Source: Sequoia sempervirens
Taxonomy: Eukaryota > Streptophyta > Pinopsida > Cupressales > Cupressaceae
Direction of reading: 5' to 3'
Assembly (NCBI GenBank): GCA_007258455.2
Contig: VDFB02321287.1
Coordinates: 1-64,000 of the forward strand
DNA length: 64,000 bases
Below are positions 1 to 11,874 of this stretch, piece by piece. Numbering within the stretch: the stretch's first letter is position 1; each line of letters starts with the position of its first letter. The notes below the pieces were generated by a model. It made no database searches, was not told the DNA's origin, and saw only the letters and a list, made by a program, of their open reading frames with translations. The position numbers and the translations under genes are program-made.

Positions 1-1690
1 TTTTCTTTGTCATAAAAGATTCACATTTCTGTCTCATTTACACAAATTTATCTAAAGCACTAGGAGTGAACAAAGATATGTAAAAGATGATGGATTATGT
101 CTAAAGAACAACTTTCCATCTTATAGCTAATTAAATCCTTAATATTTCAATATTTTAGAACTCAAATAATTCTTGTATATGCATGTGTAGCAATAAGGGA
201 GCCTATGTGAAGATTGAAATTTAAAACATCACTTTGGTATTTTTCCTTAGGCAGTGAAATGATATTCCGAGTAATACAAACTTACACACACATTGATATT
301 TTTCAGCATTGCATTGAGAAAAAAAATTTCTGTTATACCTACCCTCGACTAGACATGGATGTATATAATATTGGTTTTTGGGTTTATTCTGTAAGTAGTT
401 AATTTCATAGAGGAAGACTAACATCTTCTTAATGTCCTATCAGGTGTGAAATCATATGAATCACTTGTTGATCAAGGCACCATTTTGAATTCATCCAAAA
501 ACTGGTTTGTTCTTTTTTTTTATGTTTCTTGCATGTATTTTTTTTAGGCTCTAGAGATATAGCTTGGCTCTTTCCTTTGCACTTTTCATCTATTTTGATT
601 ATTACAGTAGATTGTCCTCATAATTTTTCATGTAGATTTGTTTGTAACCTTATTTTCTGCCAATCAATTTGCAAACTAGTCACATATTAAGGACCATTTC
701 ACTAACTTGTAGTCATCCATTACTTCATATGTTGCAAGTTGTGTCTATGTGCCAATAAATCCTAATGATTGCAAGAATTTTAATCCTACAAGTGTACCCA
801 ATATTTCTCAAGTAAAAGTCTTACCTTATTTTATAGCACTTTAAATGGTTAATTGAAGGTGCTTCTATAGATCTAAGATATTTGAACCTTGGATTAAAAT
901 ATGGTATTAGATGGGTAGTATAATAATAAAAATGAGGTCCATTGAACACAAATTATGAACATAATTTACTGGACTATGAATATTGTTACAATTATAATTA
1001 TTTCTCCTTTACCTACCTCTGCATTAATGAAAAAGATAGTAGATATTGGAAGTTCATTACATGTCTCATGTATGTGTTAGTATTTTTATTTTGTTTAAGT
1101 TGTTCAAGAGCTTGATTAGGTCAAGAATATGTTCTAGAAGCTCTGTTCTCTTGACACTGCTCAACATTTTCCCAACACATTTTCTCTTCAATCCATATGT
1201 TTCTTAACTCCTTCCCTTGTTAGCCCTTGGTTGTTCTCAAGTGTAATGATTTTTCTATGCATATTGCAATATGTATGTATGATCAGCCATCACTTATGAA
1301 GCATGGATAACCTTTCATGGAATTGTTGTTGTAATTAGACAATTGCCATTGTGAGAATAATCATTTAATTTGTATGGAAGTAAGTATTTTTCATATTATT
1401 TGACTTGGTATTGTAAACTTATCTTTGTAGGATTCTCTAGTGGGGAATAGCAGAACTGTGATGATAGGTAGAGTTTTACAACACCATAAATCATTTGGCA
1501 TTATCAACATATTGCTTATAGAATACTCTATGCAAGTAAAATGGAATGTGCAATGACAATTGGTCTCGAATTAAAATCTGAATATAAGTACATTATACAA
1601 AAAGCAAGATGGTATCTATTTCATGACGAAAGAACCCAAAATAAGGAAAATTAATAGGAATCTATTTGTTTACTTTCTCTTAGACACTTG
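1..1690. other. Anonymous AT-rich DNA, no gene seen
   Basis: I see no recognisable coding region, RNA gene, terminal repeat or transposon protein on either strand. Open frames are short (about 60 codons) and low in complexity. It could be old unrecognisable transposon sequence or part of a long intron, and nothing here distinguishes these. Confidence 0.5.
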
Positions 1691-1769
1691 TTTAATCGGT
1701 GACCCTTAGAAATGTCTTGCTAATAAATCATGTTGTTCAAAACTCTTTGAAGAGGTTAGACTGCAGGAC

Positions 1770-2318
1770 ATTGGACCGTCTTTCTGGCGGGAAGTCATCG
1801 AAGACATGGGTCACCGGCGAGCTGAACCGGCGTTTATGGATCGACCAACGATGGCTGTCTTCGGTGGTCATCGCCAAGAGTCTCTGCGATGGTACATTTC
1901 AACAAATATATATTTTTTAAATTGCATTCTTTCATCGCAATTTTGACAAAGGCCATCAACGAATCACTGAAAAGGTCTGAGGAAGTTACTATAGCTGGGC
2001 GGTTTAAATATTTGTTGGTAACCTTTCCTTATTTCATCAAATGAAATGAACTTCGTGTGTTGTTTTGACGCCTGTAAGAGCCGGCTGCAATTGCATTTGG
2101 TTGTAATTCGCTGGTGGATACACGTTTTCACGATTTTGATGAACATCCGATTCGAATGCGATATCAAGGACCAAGGAACTTATGCCATTATTTCAACGTT
2201 TAATTCGTCATCAAAATTGCAATGAAAAAATAGTGACAAATTTTTTTTTTTCAATTCGTCAATTTTCCAAAAAATGTTTGTCGAACGACCGACAAAAATT
2301 CATTAGAAAATGGAGTCA
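1770..2318. other. CpG-rich islet of unknown origin
   Basis: Composition changes sharply here. I count about 12 CpG dinucleotides between roughly 1,777 and 1,890, and more up to about 2,300, while the surrounding kilobases have almost none. Short open frames exist on both strands (for example 73 codons on + from 1,699 and 67 on - ending at 1,964), but none resembles a protein I know. The islet directly abuts the truncated left LTR of element D. It could be a captured exon or promoter fragment, a recent insertion, or an unmethylated regulatory region. Confidence 0.45.
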
Positions 2319-2667
2319 AATTTAGTAGTGAGTATTACCAATGAGGAATTGTAAAAAAAAAAAAAAGACTAAGCTAATGAGGCATCATTTTTGCAGAGGT
2401 TTTTTATCCCTAGAGGGTTTTCCACTCATCAAATTATTTTTCTTATGGTCTCATTGTTTTGATGTGATAATGTTTCATGATTGTGATTATTTTTGGTTTG
2501 CTTTAATATTTCTTATTTAAGTTCTTTAATGATTGCATTCAATTCACGAATGTATTTATCATTGAAATATTAAGAGCATAAATTATTCAATTCTTTTTCA
2601 AGGAAAAAGTTAAAAATTTGTCTAAGACACTAATTCACCCCCTCTCAATGTCTTCTTCACTCCAACA
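2319..2667 (+). repeat. Element D 5' LTR, 3' remnant only
   Basis: About 350 bases align with the end of the right LTR (about 8,180-8,526), including a shared block reading TTTTTATCCCTAGAGGG and a shared end CTTCTTCACTCCAACA. Upstream of about 2,319 the similarity stops at the CpG-rich islet, so roughly 2 kb of this LTR is missing. The LTR ends in CA two bases before the primer-binding site. Confidence 0.85.
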
Positions 2668-2669
2668 AG

Positions 2670-2686
2670 TGGTATCAAATCCAAAC
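2670..2686 (+). promoter_or_regulatory. Primer-binding site of element D (initiator tRNA-Met type)
   Basis: The sequence TGGTATCAAATCC lies two bases after the LTR end. Plant copia elements typically have TGGTATCAGAGC here, complementary to the 3' end of initiator tRNA-Met. Two substitutions are visible. Confidence 0.85.
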
Positions 2687-2746
2687 CCTTGATTTAACAA
2701 GCCTAATAGGATTAAGGGTCCCTAGTATTGGAGTGTTGTGTCTGAT

Positions 2747-4041
2747 ATGGAAAAAATTAGAAGGAATAGGAATGAGAAAGAAAAATCACAATTTTCTAAA
2801 GTAAAAATGTCAAAGGAGAAACCTCAGTCTATAGAAGAAAATATTTCTAATATATAACTTGATGAATTCATTGTAAATATGAATGAATCAGATATAAAAG
2901 AGTGTGTTAGTAGCCCTGAGGGAGTAATTGATTTTGAAGGAGAACTTATTTATTTTCTAGATGAGATTAAGAGGCTTAGAAAGGTAAATCAAAAATTAAA
3001 GAAGCAACTCCAAGAAGAAAGGGAGGTTAAGGCTAAGACTCTTATAGATCTTAAAAATGCAGAAAAAATGGTTATAGACTGTAAATATCAACTTGAAGAA
3101 GGAAACAAGATAAAGGAGGAGAATAATTTTCTAATAAAAAGATAATAAGAATTAGAAAAATTAATCATTAGTCTAAAGTTAGAAGTTCAAGATTATATAA
3201 GGATAACAGATGTAGCAAATTTTGATTTGGAAGTTAAAAATATTGAGTGTCAAAAATTGGAAGGAGAGGTAATTGCTCTAAGGAAATATCTTGAAAGTTT
3301 CAAGATTCAAAGAAATCAAAAGTTTGAACAAAGCACTATTAAAGATAAATGAGACGTTGATTAAGAAAAAGAATCACAGAGAAATTTTTGGATTAGGGTA
3401 TGAAAAAGGACAAAGTTCAGGATTTCAAGATGAGTCTCAACATGAAATAGTATTTGCAAGAAAATATGGATAGAGTTTCGAGGTTAAACATGCACCAAGA
3501 AACAAGATAGATCTAGAGTATCATGCTACTGCTTCTAAAACAAAAACAAATGTTACTAATAGAAGACAACACAAAGGAAACAATAGAGTTGGAAGAAGAA
3601 ACAGTTGGTTCATAGGACTTTTATCTACTGGACAAAATTATTCAATGAGGTATAACTATTCTAAGTTTCATGGTTATTGCTATGTTTGTCAAAAATATGG
3701 TCATAGAGCTAATTATTGTGTTTTTTTAATTTTCAAATAAGAACTACAAAGTTTTATGTTTTAACTATAATAAGGTTGGGCACATGAAAAGAGATTTCTG
3801 GTTGCTAAAAAGACATCAAGGTTTGGATTTTGTGGTTTTTCAAGAAGTAATCATGATTACCCTGCTACTCATCGTGTTATATGTTTTAGATGTAATAATG
3901 TTGGGCATAAAGTACAATAGTACAAGGATAACAAAAGAATAGGTACTTTGAAAAAATAAAATAAGAAGCCTGTGATGATTTGGAAAATAAATAAAGACTC
4001 TAATCAAGTGTTTCTTACCCAAAATATTTCACCTACTGCAT
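2747..4041 (+). pseudogene. Element D gag pseudogene (coiled coil plus zinc knuckles)
   Basis: Gag is the retrotransposon's nucleocapsid/capsid protein. The ATG at 2,747 is the first after the PBS. The frame holds a Lys/Glu-rich region with coiled-coil character (about 2,950-3,330), ending in a block like the 'LRKxLE' segment of plant copia Gag. After frameshifts it reaches a clean CCHC knuckle (CX2CX4HX4C, about 3,677-3,718), then two degraded knuckles near 3,758 and 3,882 that have lost Cys residues. Several stops and at least one frameshift interrupt it. The capsid region is not clearly recognisable. Copia Gag is the best reading because the knuckles follow the coiled coil as in that family. 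Confidence 0.65.
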
Positions 4042-6189
4042 GAGATGCAGTATGAGGTGAGAGGGAGTAGGTTAGTTTTTTATACTTCAGCCCCTAGAGA
4101 AGAAATAATTCATGGTTCTTACTATGAAAATGCATAAAATGTATTTGGGAAGCATGATAGTGTAATCACAATAATGAATACCATAAGGATCTATAGTATG
4201 ACTTACAAATAGACAAGAGAACACCTAGAAAATATAGTCAAAAGAAAAAATCACTCTTTGTTGCAAGAGTAAAATGTTTCAAGAGATTATTGATAAAGCA
4301 TAAGGTAGAAGAACTGGAATAATAAGTCCTATAAGTGTCAAAGAAGGATGTTAAATACTCTCAAATAGTCTAGGAGAGAAAATGCTTCATCCATTGTAAT
4401 AAATGAAACATTGTTTATGATTTTGTAACTTCAAAAAGGAAAATGCTATAGTATATTTGGAGACCAATCAGTATAAAATTTTGGTTGAAGAAAATATTGT
4501 CTATGTTTAAGAATCCTTATAATTCTTTGAAGAATTTATCTACATGAAAAAAAATGCTTTGAAGTATGAAGACACTTATTGTTGATAGACAATAGTGTTT
4601 TTTTATAATATCTTTCTAGGGTTACAATGTTTTAACACAATAGCTTTGATTTACATATTAGACAGTGCTTTTACAAGGTTGATGATAGTACAATAAGTGG
4701 TACAACATGTTTTTGATCATGTTTCAAAGTCGAGGAGAAGGAGATTTTATCTTTTTTGACAATGATTTGGATACTACAACTTACATGGTCCCATAATCTT
4801 TGATGAACTAACAGTGTTTATGTTTTTCTTTATGATTTATGATAATCTTGTCCTTGATAGTGTGTTAGCAGTTGCTTGGACATCTGTTAGGGATGATTTT
4901 TTATATAGGGCTCTATCCAAGGGGTGGCAAATAGTTGCAGCATTTTTTTTTTAAGAAACAAGGTGGCAGTGGTACTATAGTTGGCAGGATCTTTATAGAA
5001 TAGTGACATGTCTTGTAGTTTAGTAATCTTCATTGTCTTTCATGACACATTGCTCTTCATGTTTTGCATGACTATCTTACACAACTTACAGGATTAATGC
5101 ATATACATGTTGTCATGATATTCGTGATGTTTGTGGAATTTGACAACATGAAAGTAGCACTACAATGACATTTCAAATCTAGCAGTACAGTGGTATGCTG
5201 TTGTGCTTATCTTGGAGGTACATGAAGTTATATGATAGTGATTGAAAGTGACATGATAGAAAATTTGTACACAGTGTTGTTTGTATATTTCCTTTTGCAG
5301 TGGGTTTCCACTTTGACAGTGGTGTTGAAACATGTGTTGAAAATCACTTGGATATTTTTTAGTTGGTGACACGACATTTGGAGATCGTTGCTCTTTTCTG
5401 GTTAGATAGTATTCCTGGTAATAGTAGACACGAGTTTCTTGGATTTTTTGTGGATAGTCATTTATGTTTGTGGCATCTCTTTATGAATTTAAATTGATGC
5501 TTTGCATGTCTTGTATACTGGCGCTTTGATATTGTGATAATGAAGTGATGGTTACACATAAAATTTCACTTAATTTGGATCTTGATCTTGCATAGATAGT
5601 GAACTTTTACTTTGATCACATTTGCTTGAGATTGAGTTTTTTGCAGCACCTTCAGATGGTCAATCTATTAGAGTGGAGAGTAATCTTTTGTTTATACATA
5701 GTGGAATAATGCATAATGAACTCTCTTAACTTATGGTAGTGTGTAGGACAATGAATGACAATGAATGATGTATAGTGATAGCTTGATGAATAGTGACAAT
5801 GGTGGAGCTTCTTTGTAGGGAGAGTTTTGTTGTGTTGGCTACACGGTACATGGTGATAATGCATTATATGGATAGTGATCTATACTATGCCTCTGTGATT
5901 TTACATGAAGTTGGTTTTGGTTGGTGTTGAAAAATGGAAAGTGACTTAATGCATGTTGCTCTATGTGAAATGCATAGCAATCTATGAAGGTCATATAGAT
6001 ATGAAAGATAGGGAGAGTTATGCCTATTTTTCATTCTCTCCTGCCATGTGTGCTCTTTGTTCCTATTGATATGGCTATTGGTTTCTAATTTTGGACAGTG
6101 ATATTGGAATACATTGTGTGGTGTGCTTTTTATTTCATGCTACTCATATTGATTTGTAGATAGTGGTTCAGATCTTTTGTCTTGGATGT
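4042..6189 (+). other. Element D internal region without recognisable pol
   Basis: This 2.1 kb lies between the end of gag and the polypurine tract. I searched all frames for copia protease (D-S/T-G), integrase DDE, and RT (YVDD) motifs and found none. TGATA/GTGATA-type short repeats are common, which makes His-rich shadow frames on the minus strand. Either pol was replaced or deleted, or this is a gag-only element. Confidence 0.5.
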
Positions 6190-6202
6190 CAAAAAGGGGG
6201 AT
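6190..6202 (+). promoter_or_regulatory. Polypurine tract of element D
   Basis: The run CAAAAAGGGGGATAA sits about six bases before the right LTR start. It matches the A-then-G run that primes plus-strand synthesis in plant copia elements. Confidence 0.8.
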
Positions 6203-6207
6203 AATTT

Positions 6208-8526
6208 TGTATTTTTGTCACCAAGGACAAAGTGGGAGTTTGTTTCTCTTTTTTCCACCTTGTTTTGGTTTGTCCTTGTTTCCAAAAGACACATGATGAT
6301 GTTTTTCCTTGTTGTTCCACCAACTCTTGATGTGCAGATCATGATAGTAACATATAACACTTGATGTGCAGATGGACATACAACACTTGATGTGAAAATG
6401 GTGATATATTTTCATGTGTAGGTGGCATCTTGATACAGTGGTTGATATAGTGATTGATGCTAATTATTGTTTGTCCAAAAGTTGCGAATGATGCAAAGGA
6501 AAAGGTAAAATTTATGAGCTCCATATTGAATTTCATACAAGAGTGTTATGCTAGAGTCATTGTTTTACTATATGGCATTGCACTTGGTGATGGCATTTAC
6601 AAAGTGTTCTAAGTGTTCTCACACTTACTTGGGAAATACAAGGTTGGTTATCTAATATTTTACAAGGCACATTTATAAGGCTACATGGTAAGGCATATTT
6701 ACAAGGTTTCACGGTCATTAAATGGTAAGCATTCTTTAATACTTACAACTTTCATGTGGAAGATAAGTTGTTTGAGAATGCAAGGAATGTGGTTTTATGA
6801 TGACAATGCTAAGTTTTCAAAGTAATATTTGATAAGGCCGACACAATATTTTGCAAGGTACTATGGGATCGACAATGGTTTGCAAGGGATTATGGAAACT
6901 GAAACAATGATATTTCATTGTATTGGGCACTAGTTGATACTATACTCCTAATGAGTATCAAGAACATGTGACATCATTTGGTTTAAATTATTGATTTCAT
7001 TAGATTTAAATTCCCTATGCAAAAGGAATAAATACAAATATTACTTGGTTGGTAAGTTTTGAGGTCATGATATAGGTTAAAGACACTGTTACATATTGTG
7101 TTTTCACTTGCCATTTTAGGGATAACCGATTCAGTAGGGTAGGGGTGTATAGTGTGGAAAAAAAAAAAGAATATTGCATATTATGCAAATTTTAATATTA
7201 GTGAATGGTGCAATGGACTTAGGGTTTCAAAATTTGAGATCTCAAAGTTTGGAGAGCTAGAAATTTTTCTATGAAAGTTGGAATTTCAATTGTGTGGTTG
7301 TGATGTGTAAGTTTGTTCTTTTTAATTTCTTTGATGATAGGTATGGACATCGAAAGCTTCACAAGATTACTGATTGCTTTATATTTTTGTTTTCTTTAAG
7401 CTTTATTTTTTTTTAGGAAAATGAAATAAAGAAGAAAATTTGAAAAGGAAAAGAGCTTTGTGTGCTTAATTACTTCGAATATACTTGAGTAAAAAAGATG
7501 GTTTCTTTTGAAACCCTAGATTATTTTGCATAAATTGTATTGATCATGTCCACTTTTGGCAACCACATAATGATTTATATTGTTTATTAAAAAGAAAATT
7601 GTTAAATTTTTTTCTTGTTAAAGGAAAATTAAGAGACAGTTTAAAAGTTGTTAAAAGACACCACGGTGACTCAACAGGTGCAGGCAATTATGAGGTTAGT
7701 TTGAAAGAATTTTTTGATGATTTTAGTTCATGATAGTTGGCAGTATCTTGAACACTCTGGAATTTTTATATAAACAGTGATTTATCACTATTTAATGTTT
7801 GGTGCTTTTAACAGAGTTATCATGTTGAATGTGTAAACAAAATTCTGTAATTGAAGTTTTGCAAACATGATGCAAAATAGAGTGTATAACTAATATATTT
7901 GATATTTTAGAGATTCCAGTGATTGAATATTTAAGATATTAAGTGTATTAGATTAGAGGTGAAATATGATTTGTAAAGAAACAAAGTGATCCTCTATAGT
8001 TGAATTTTTTATTGAGAAATGTATGATGAAGTTAAAATGATCAAGTCAGTGAGACAGATTAATCATTTCTAGTGAGGCAGATGTTTGTATGCCAACAAGG
8101 AAAATGCATGTAGGCTAGTGAGGAATTCTTGTAACCAATGAGGTTCTTTGGTCAGTGAGGCATTTGAAATCTATCAGTGATATAGTATTTGCTAGTGAGT
8201 CATTGTAAACAAAAAAAAATTAGATTAATCCAGTGATGCATCATTTTTGGAGTTGTTTTTTATCCCTAGAGGGTTTTCCACTCATCGAATTATTTGTCTA
8301 ATGGTCTCATTTTTTTGATGTGATAATTGTTCATGATTGTGATGATCTTTGGTATGCTTTAATACTTCTTATTTCACTTATTTAATGATTGCATTCAATT
8401 CATGAATGTATTTATCATTGAAATATTAAGAGCATAAATTATTCAATTCTTTTTCAAGGAAAAAGTTAAAAATTTGTCTAAGACATTGATTCATCCCCCC
8501 CTCTTAGTGTCTTCTTCACTCCAACA
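6208..8526 (+). repeat. Element D 3' LTR (about 2.3 kb)
   Basis: The LTR starts TGTATTTTTG just after the polypurine tract and ends CCAACA at 8,526, giving the usual TG...CA ends. Only its last ~340 bases have a partner at the left LTR. Inside are three near-repeats of 'ACTTGATGTG' (about 6,320-6,400), a TATA-like site near 7,767, and a cluster of GTGAGG-like motifs at about 8,045-8,240. The 8,527 flank has no counterpart at the truncated left end. Confidence 0.8.
7767..7775 (+). promoter_or_regulatory. TATA-like core promoter in the element D LTR
   Basis: TATATAAAC lies about 750 bases before the LTR end, a plausible place for the U3/R junction in a 2.3-kb LTR. This is a motif call only; no start site can be seen. 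Confidence 0.35.
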
Positions 8527-8880
8527 TACAAATGGTGGAAAAATAGCCAAAGGGACATTAGAAAGTGCCGAACTAGGGTCATCACCAAGTTCAACACTAT
8601 TCTTAAGAGAATTATCATGTAAGCTCACAGAAGAGGAAAATGTTCGAACCAACCCATTATACTTCCTTCCACTGTTCAATGTTCACCACCTGCCAATCGC
8701 AATGGGAACAACAGCACCCCAGCAGCGGCTGAAGCCTTTGGCCGTAGCCAGAGAGAATTTCAGTGAGTAGACCATTGTGTATTGGCTTCAACTGTTTGAA
8801 TTTTGATTTTATTACTTTCTTTGTTTAAACTTCGATCAAGAGCATGATGTCTACACCTATTCTCTATAGAATTTATGTTT
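8527..8880. other. Unclassified segment between elements D and C
   Basis: This is a slightly more GC-rich stretch with overlapping frames on both strands (98 codons on + at 8,474-8,770, 62 on - at 8,491-8,679). Neither resembles a known protein, and the + frame starts inside the D LTR. The segment around 8,690-8,770 has a coding-like composition but no recognisable domain. It may be flanking DNA or part of a further element. Confidence 0.35.
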
Positions 8881-9794
8881 CTTTTGGTAAAAATTTCAAA
8901 AAAAAATTGTGTGGGAGCGGGTTTTTCAACCATAGGTTTTTTTCTTCCCTAAGGGGAGGAATGGAAGAAACCATAAGAGGTTGTTCAACCACTTTCTCTT
9001 TAGCTTTGTAATTTTTTTATCTTAGGAGGCATGATGGGATTGTTTTCATTGTCTCTTATTAATTAGTAGGATATAGTAAAAGGGTCTATCTTAGGTTGGT
9101 CTTGGTTATTTGGAATGTCTTTTGGTTATATCATAGTTTCGTCAAGGATAGGAGGCTCGATTATAGGTTGAGGGATGTTTCGAAGGGAAATTTTTGCTAT
9201 GAATTTTTCCTTAAAATTTTGATAAGAATTAAAAAATAATTTTTCACAAGGCTTAATAGGTTCCATAGGCTCAGGAAAAAAAAATCTAATAAAAATTTCC
9301 CACGAGAAGATAGAGGATTAAAACCACTATGGTGTATAGTAAATATTTCATTGTTAAAGTGAAAATGTAAAAATTTATGCACGACCAACGGGATGGCTTC
9401 CATGGAGCATAGCCATGGGTAACCAAGCTTGACATAGAATTGGTCCAATGTCGAGATGATGGAGAATGAGACATCTATTTGTTTCAATCCAACTTGTAAA
9501 GGTAAAGGTAGTGATCAATCCCATCATAGGGCAAGCAAAACCATTATGCGTTTTTATCCATGCTTTCAATTTATCATATGTTTCTTGATAGAGTTCATGC
9601 CCAAGTAAGAATTCTTTAGTAACCACATTCTCTCCACATACATGATCAATTAATATCCCATTAGTGTGATTTTCATTGAGTTGAACAACTATGTAAAGAG
9701 GACCATCAGGGTGCATTTCTAATAATATATTTAGATCATGAGAAAGCAATGTCAAGAGGATTTTTAGTTCAGCCCTTATGAGGTAAAATTTCAA
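8880..9794 (-). pseudogene. Element C protease-like region and pol linker
   Basis: The 139-codon frame at 9,794-9,375 contains 'GILIDHVCGENVV' where gypsy proteases have the D-S/T-G active site. The catalytic triplet reads D-H-V, so it is damaged. Next come 'YDKLKAW' and 'GFACPMMGLITTF', then (after a frameshift near 9,430) 'VKLGYPWLCSMEAIP', all typical of the plant gypsy protease domain C-terminal half. Downstream, to about 8,880, is a charged linker like that between protease and RT. No RNase H was recognised before the element ends. Confidence 0.6.
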
Positions 9795-9816
9795 TCAATC
9801 CCACCATATCACCTAG

Positions 9817-9888
9817 AGGATTTTGTTCAATAGTATCCAGAGGACCTTGTTCAATAGTATCCATAGGACCTTGTTCAATGGTATTTGT
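9817..9888 (-). repeat. 24-base tandem repeat, three copies, in frame
   Basis: Units at 9,817-9,840, 9,841-9,864 and 9,865-9,888 differ by only a few bases. In the element C gag-pol frame each encodes eight residues of the type DTIEQGPL, lying between the Gag knuckle region and the protease. Because the period is a multiple of three, the array kept the frame when it expanded. Confidence 0.85.
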
Positions 9889-10069
9889 GTTATCATCATC
9901 CTTGTTAACATTCATCACATCATTATTTTTAGTTTCACTAGCTTTAATATATGAAATATCATGGTTTTACATAGGGTTGGTAAAGATTTGCAAGTTTTTG
10001 TTAGGAGGGGCAACGAACTTATTTCCTTTATCATTAATACCTCCAATTTAAAGATGACTGAAATCAATG

Positions 10070-11874
10070 AGGTCTTCTAAAAGATGTTTAAGATGCTTAC
10101 AATTTTTTGTATTATGTCCATTTTGTTAGTGAAAATGAAAATAAGAATTCGATCTAAAATTTGGAGGTAAAGGCTTATTAGGATCGAGAGTTTTAACGGG
10201 AGGAAAAGTGATCATTTTCTATCCTAGAAGTTGTGACATTGTAATATGTAGGGTATTGGGTAAGGGTGTAAATTGTCTATTCAAATCCCCAAATGTAAAA
10301 GAAATTATTTTCTTTATAGTAGCCACTTGGTTATTGACATGTTGAGTTAGTTGAGGGGGTTTTAGTTGAAGGAATCCTTTATTCTATTTCCTAAAAGGTT
10401 GATAATTTTTCTGGTTTGTGGATTCAAACTTTTCAGGTCGACTAGAGGTGGGTTTTTTGTTATGAATACTAACTTAGTTTTGATAATCACAAAGGGTAGT
10501 ACCCAAGTGTATAAAGGAGGGAAACTTCATCATGCCAATATTATAGTGTACCTTAGTTTGCAAGTTATCAATGAACATTCGTTGAAGGTAAGGATTGAGA
10601 ATCTTTATGTCGATTTGGGAATAAAGTGAGTGGTAGCATGAAATGAAGTCATTAACTTTTTCATCATATTTTTGCTTGCATCTCCTCAAATAGGCCAAGG
10701 TCATCTTAGGAGTCATGTGCACGTGGAAATGGTTTAAAAAGGCCTCAAAAAGTTCATTGAATGAACAAATTGAGTTATTTAGTAACAAGGAAAATCATTC
10801 TAAGGTGGTATCTTTCAAGGATATAGGGAAAAGCTTAGCCAAGAGCTTATCCTCAAGGAAAAAATAACTACATAAGGTGGTATAAGTGGAAACATGGTTA
10901 GAAGGATCTCCTTTCCCCCCATATTTCTCAAACCTAGGGATCTCTATACCTTGTGGTATTAGTGTTCTCAATATCTCCAAAGATAAGGGATTGATTTTGA
11001 CATAGTATGTATGTTGGACATTTTGATTTTGGTTTATGGTTGAAATTTTCTTTTGAAGGGATGAAACAGTTTGCAAAATTTGATTTATGATGGCATCATT
11101 TTTTACATTTTGAGATGGAGGTAAATATGGTAGAGTTGTATATGTGTTAAAGGGACAAGTGAATGTAATTCTTATGGGAGGTAAAGTGGTAGGAGATATG
11201 ATGTGTGACGCCACAAAGGTACTAGGAATGTTAGCAGAAATTCCAAAGGTAGGAATGACATTACTAGTAGGTTGTATCGTTGTTGTAACTTGAGGGTTAG
11301 TGTAGGTAGGAATAGAGGTAATGGTTGTGGGAGGAGGAATTTGAGTTCCTCCTTGAGTTTGGACATTGTTAAAAGGTTAAGCATAGCTAGCCATTGAGGT
11401 AAGATGTTTTCCAAATATTTGAGCTAGGTTATGCACGAGTTCAACTCCTTCTTCACTTTCAATAATGCAATGTATGTTATCTAAGATAAGAATAGTAGTG
11501 GTTGAAATTATTTCAGTACTTAGTTGATGTTGTAAGTTTTCTAAGTCTTCATAGATTTGGATTATGTTTTCTTGTAGAATACTAGAAACCATAGTTTCAA
11601 AATTTCTTACACTAGTTGAAGGCATAGAATTGTTAAGTGTATGGTCCATACCAAGTAAACTAGTGTCAACACTAGTAGTGGAAGAGCTAGATAACCCAAG
11701 ATCCATGATTATTTTACTATTGTGGGATGAAATGAGTTTCAAACTTTGTCTCACTATAGTATTAGCAATAGGACACCAAGTTGTAAATCTCATGCAAGGA
11801 ACAATCAATGAATGCAAGATAAATGATATTCTAGTTTGAATGATGTCTAGACAATATGTGATTATAGATTTCAA
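10070..11874 (-). pseudogene. Element C gag pseudogene (gypsy, Tat-like)
   Basis: From the ATG near 11,874 the frame gives a polar N-terminal region rich in Ser, Thr, Pro and Ile, then the capsid core. Around 10,960-10,800 is the typical 'P-x-F-x-KY-x-G-x-GDP-x-NH' entry of plant gypsy Gag, followed by leader-like 'LFPISLK' and, at 10,790-10,600, 'FNELFEAFLNHF' and 'RRCKQKYDEKVNDFI'. A C-terminal knuckle region near 10,120 reads like FH..NGHNTKNCKHLKHLL, with the first Cys positions lost. Frameshifts occur near 11,380, 11,200 and 10,790. The order of blocks makes the family call fairly safe. Confidence 0.7.

Larger units (their letters stand above)
2319..8526 (+). mobile_element. Element D: copia-like LTR retrotransposon with gag only, 5' LTR truncated
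   Basis: The element has, in order, a truncated left LTR, a tRNA-iMet-type primer-binding site, a gag-like ORF with coiled coil and zinc knuckles, about 2.1 kb without recognisable domains, a polypurine tract, and a full right LTR. The last ~340 bases of the two LTRs match closely and both end in CCAACA. Protease, integrase and RT were not found between gag and the polypurine tract. Gag style, PBS and polypurine tract suggest Ty1-copia. The left LTR is cut, so no target-site duplication can be tested. It looks non-autonomous, or pol was deleted. Confidence 0.75.
8880..11874 (-). mobile_element. Element C: Ty3-gypsy remnant (gag, protease, pol linker)
   Basis: Reading on the minus strand, gag comes first (11,874 to about 10,070), then a linker with a three-unit repeat, a protease-like region (about 9,794-9,197) and a Pro/Glu-rich linker fading out near 8,880. 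RT, RNase H and integrase are absent, so the element is cut at its 3' side. No LTR or primer-binding site could be fixed beside gag. Gag resembles the large plant Tat-type Gag family. Confidence 0.65.

Noticed and set aside
214..424. Overlapping 60-codon frames on both strands near the window start
   Set aside because: Short, mutually overlapping and without any recognisable domain; no support for a gene.
5160..5864. His-rich minus-strand frames in element D
   Set aside because: They are shadows of GTGATA/ATGATG-type repeats on the + strand, with no domain and no relation to the element's coding strand.
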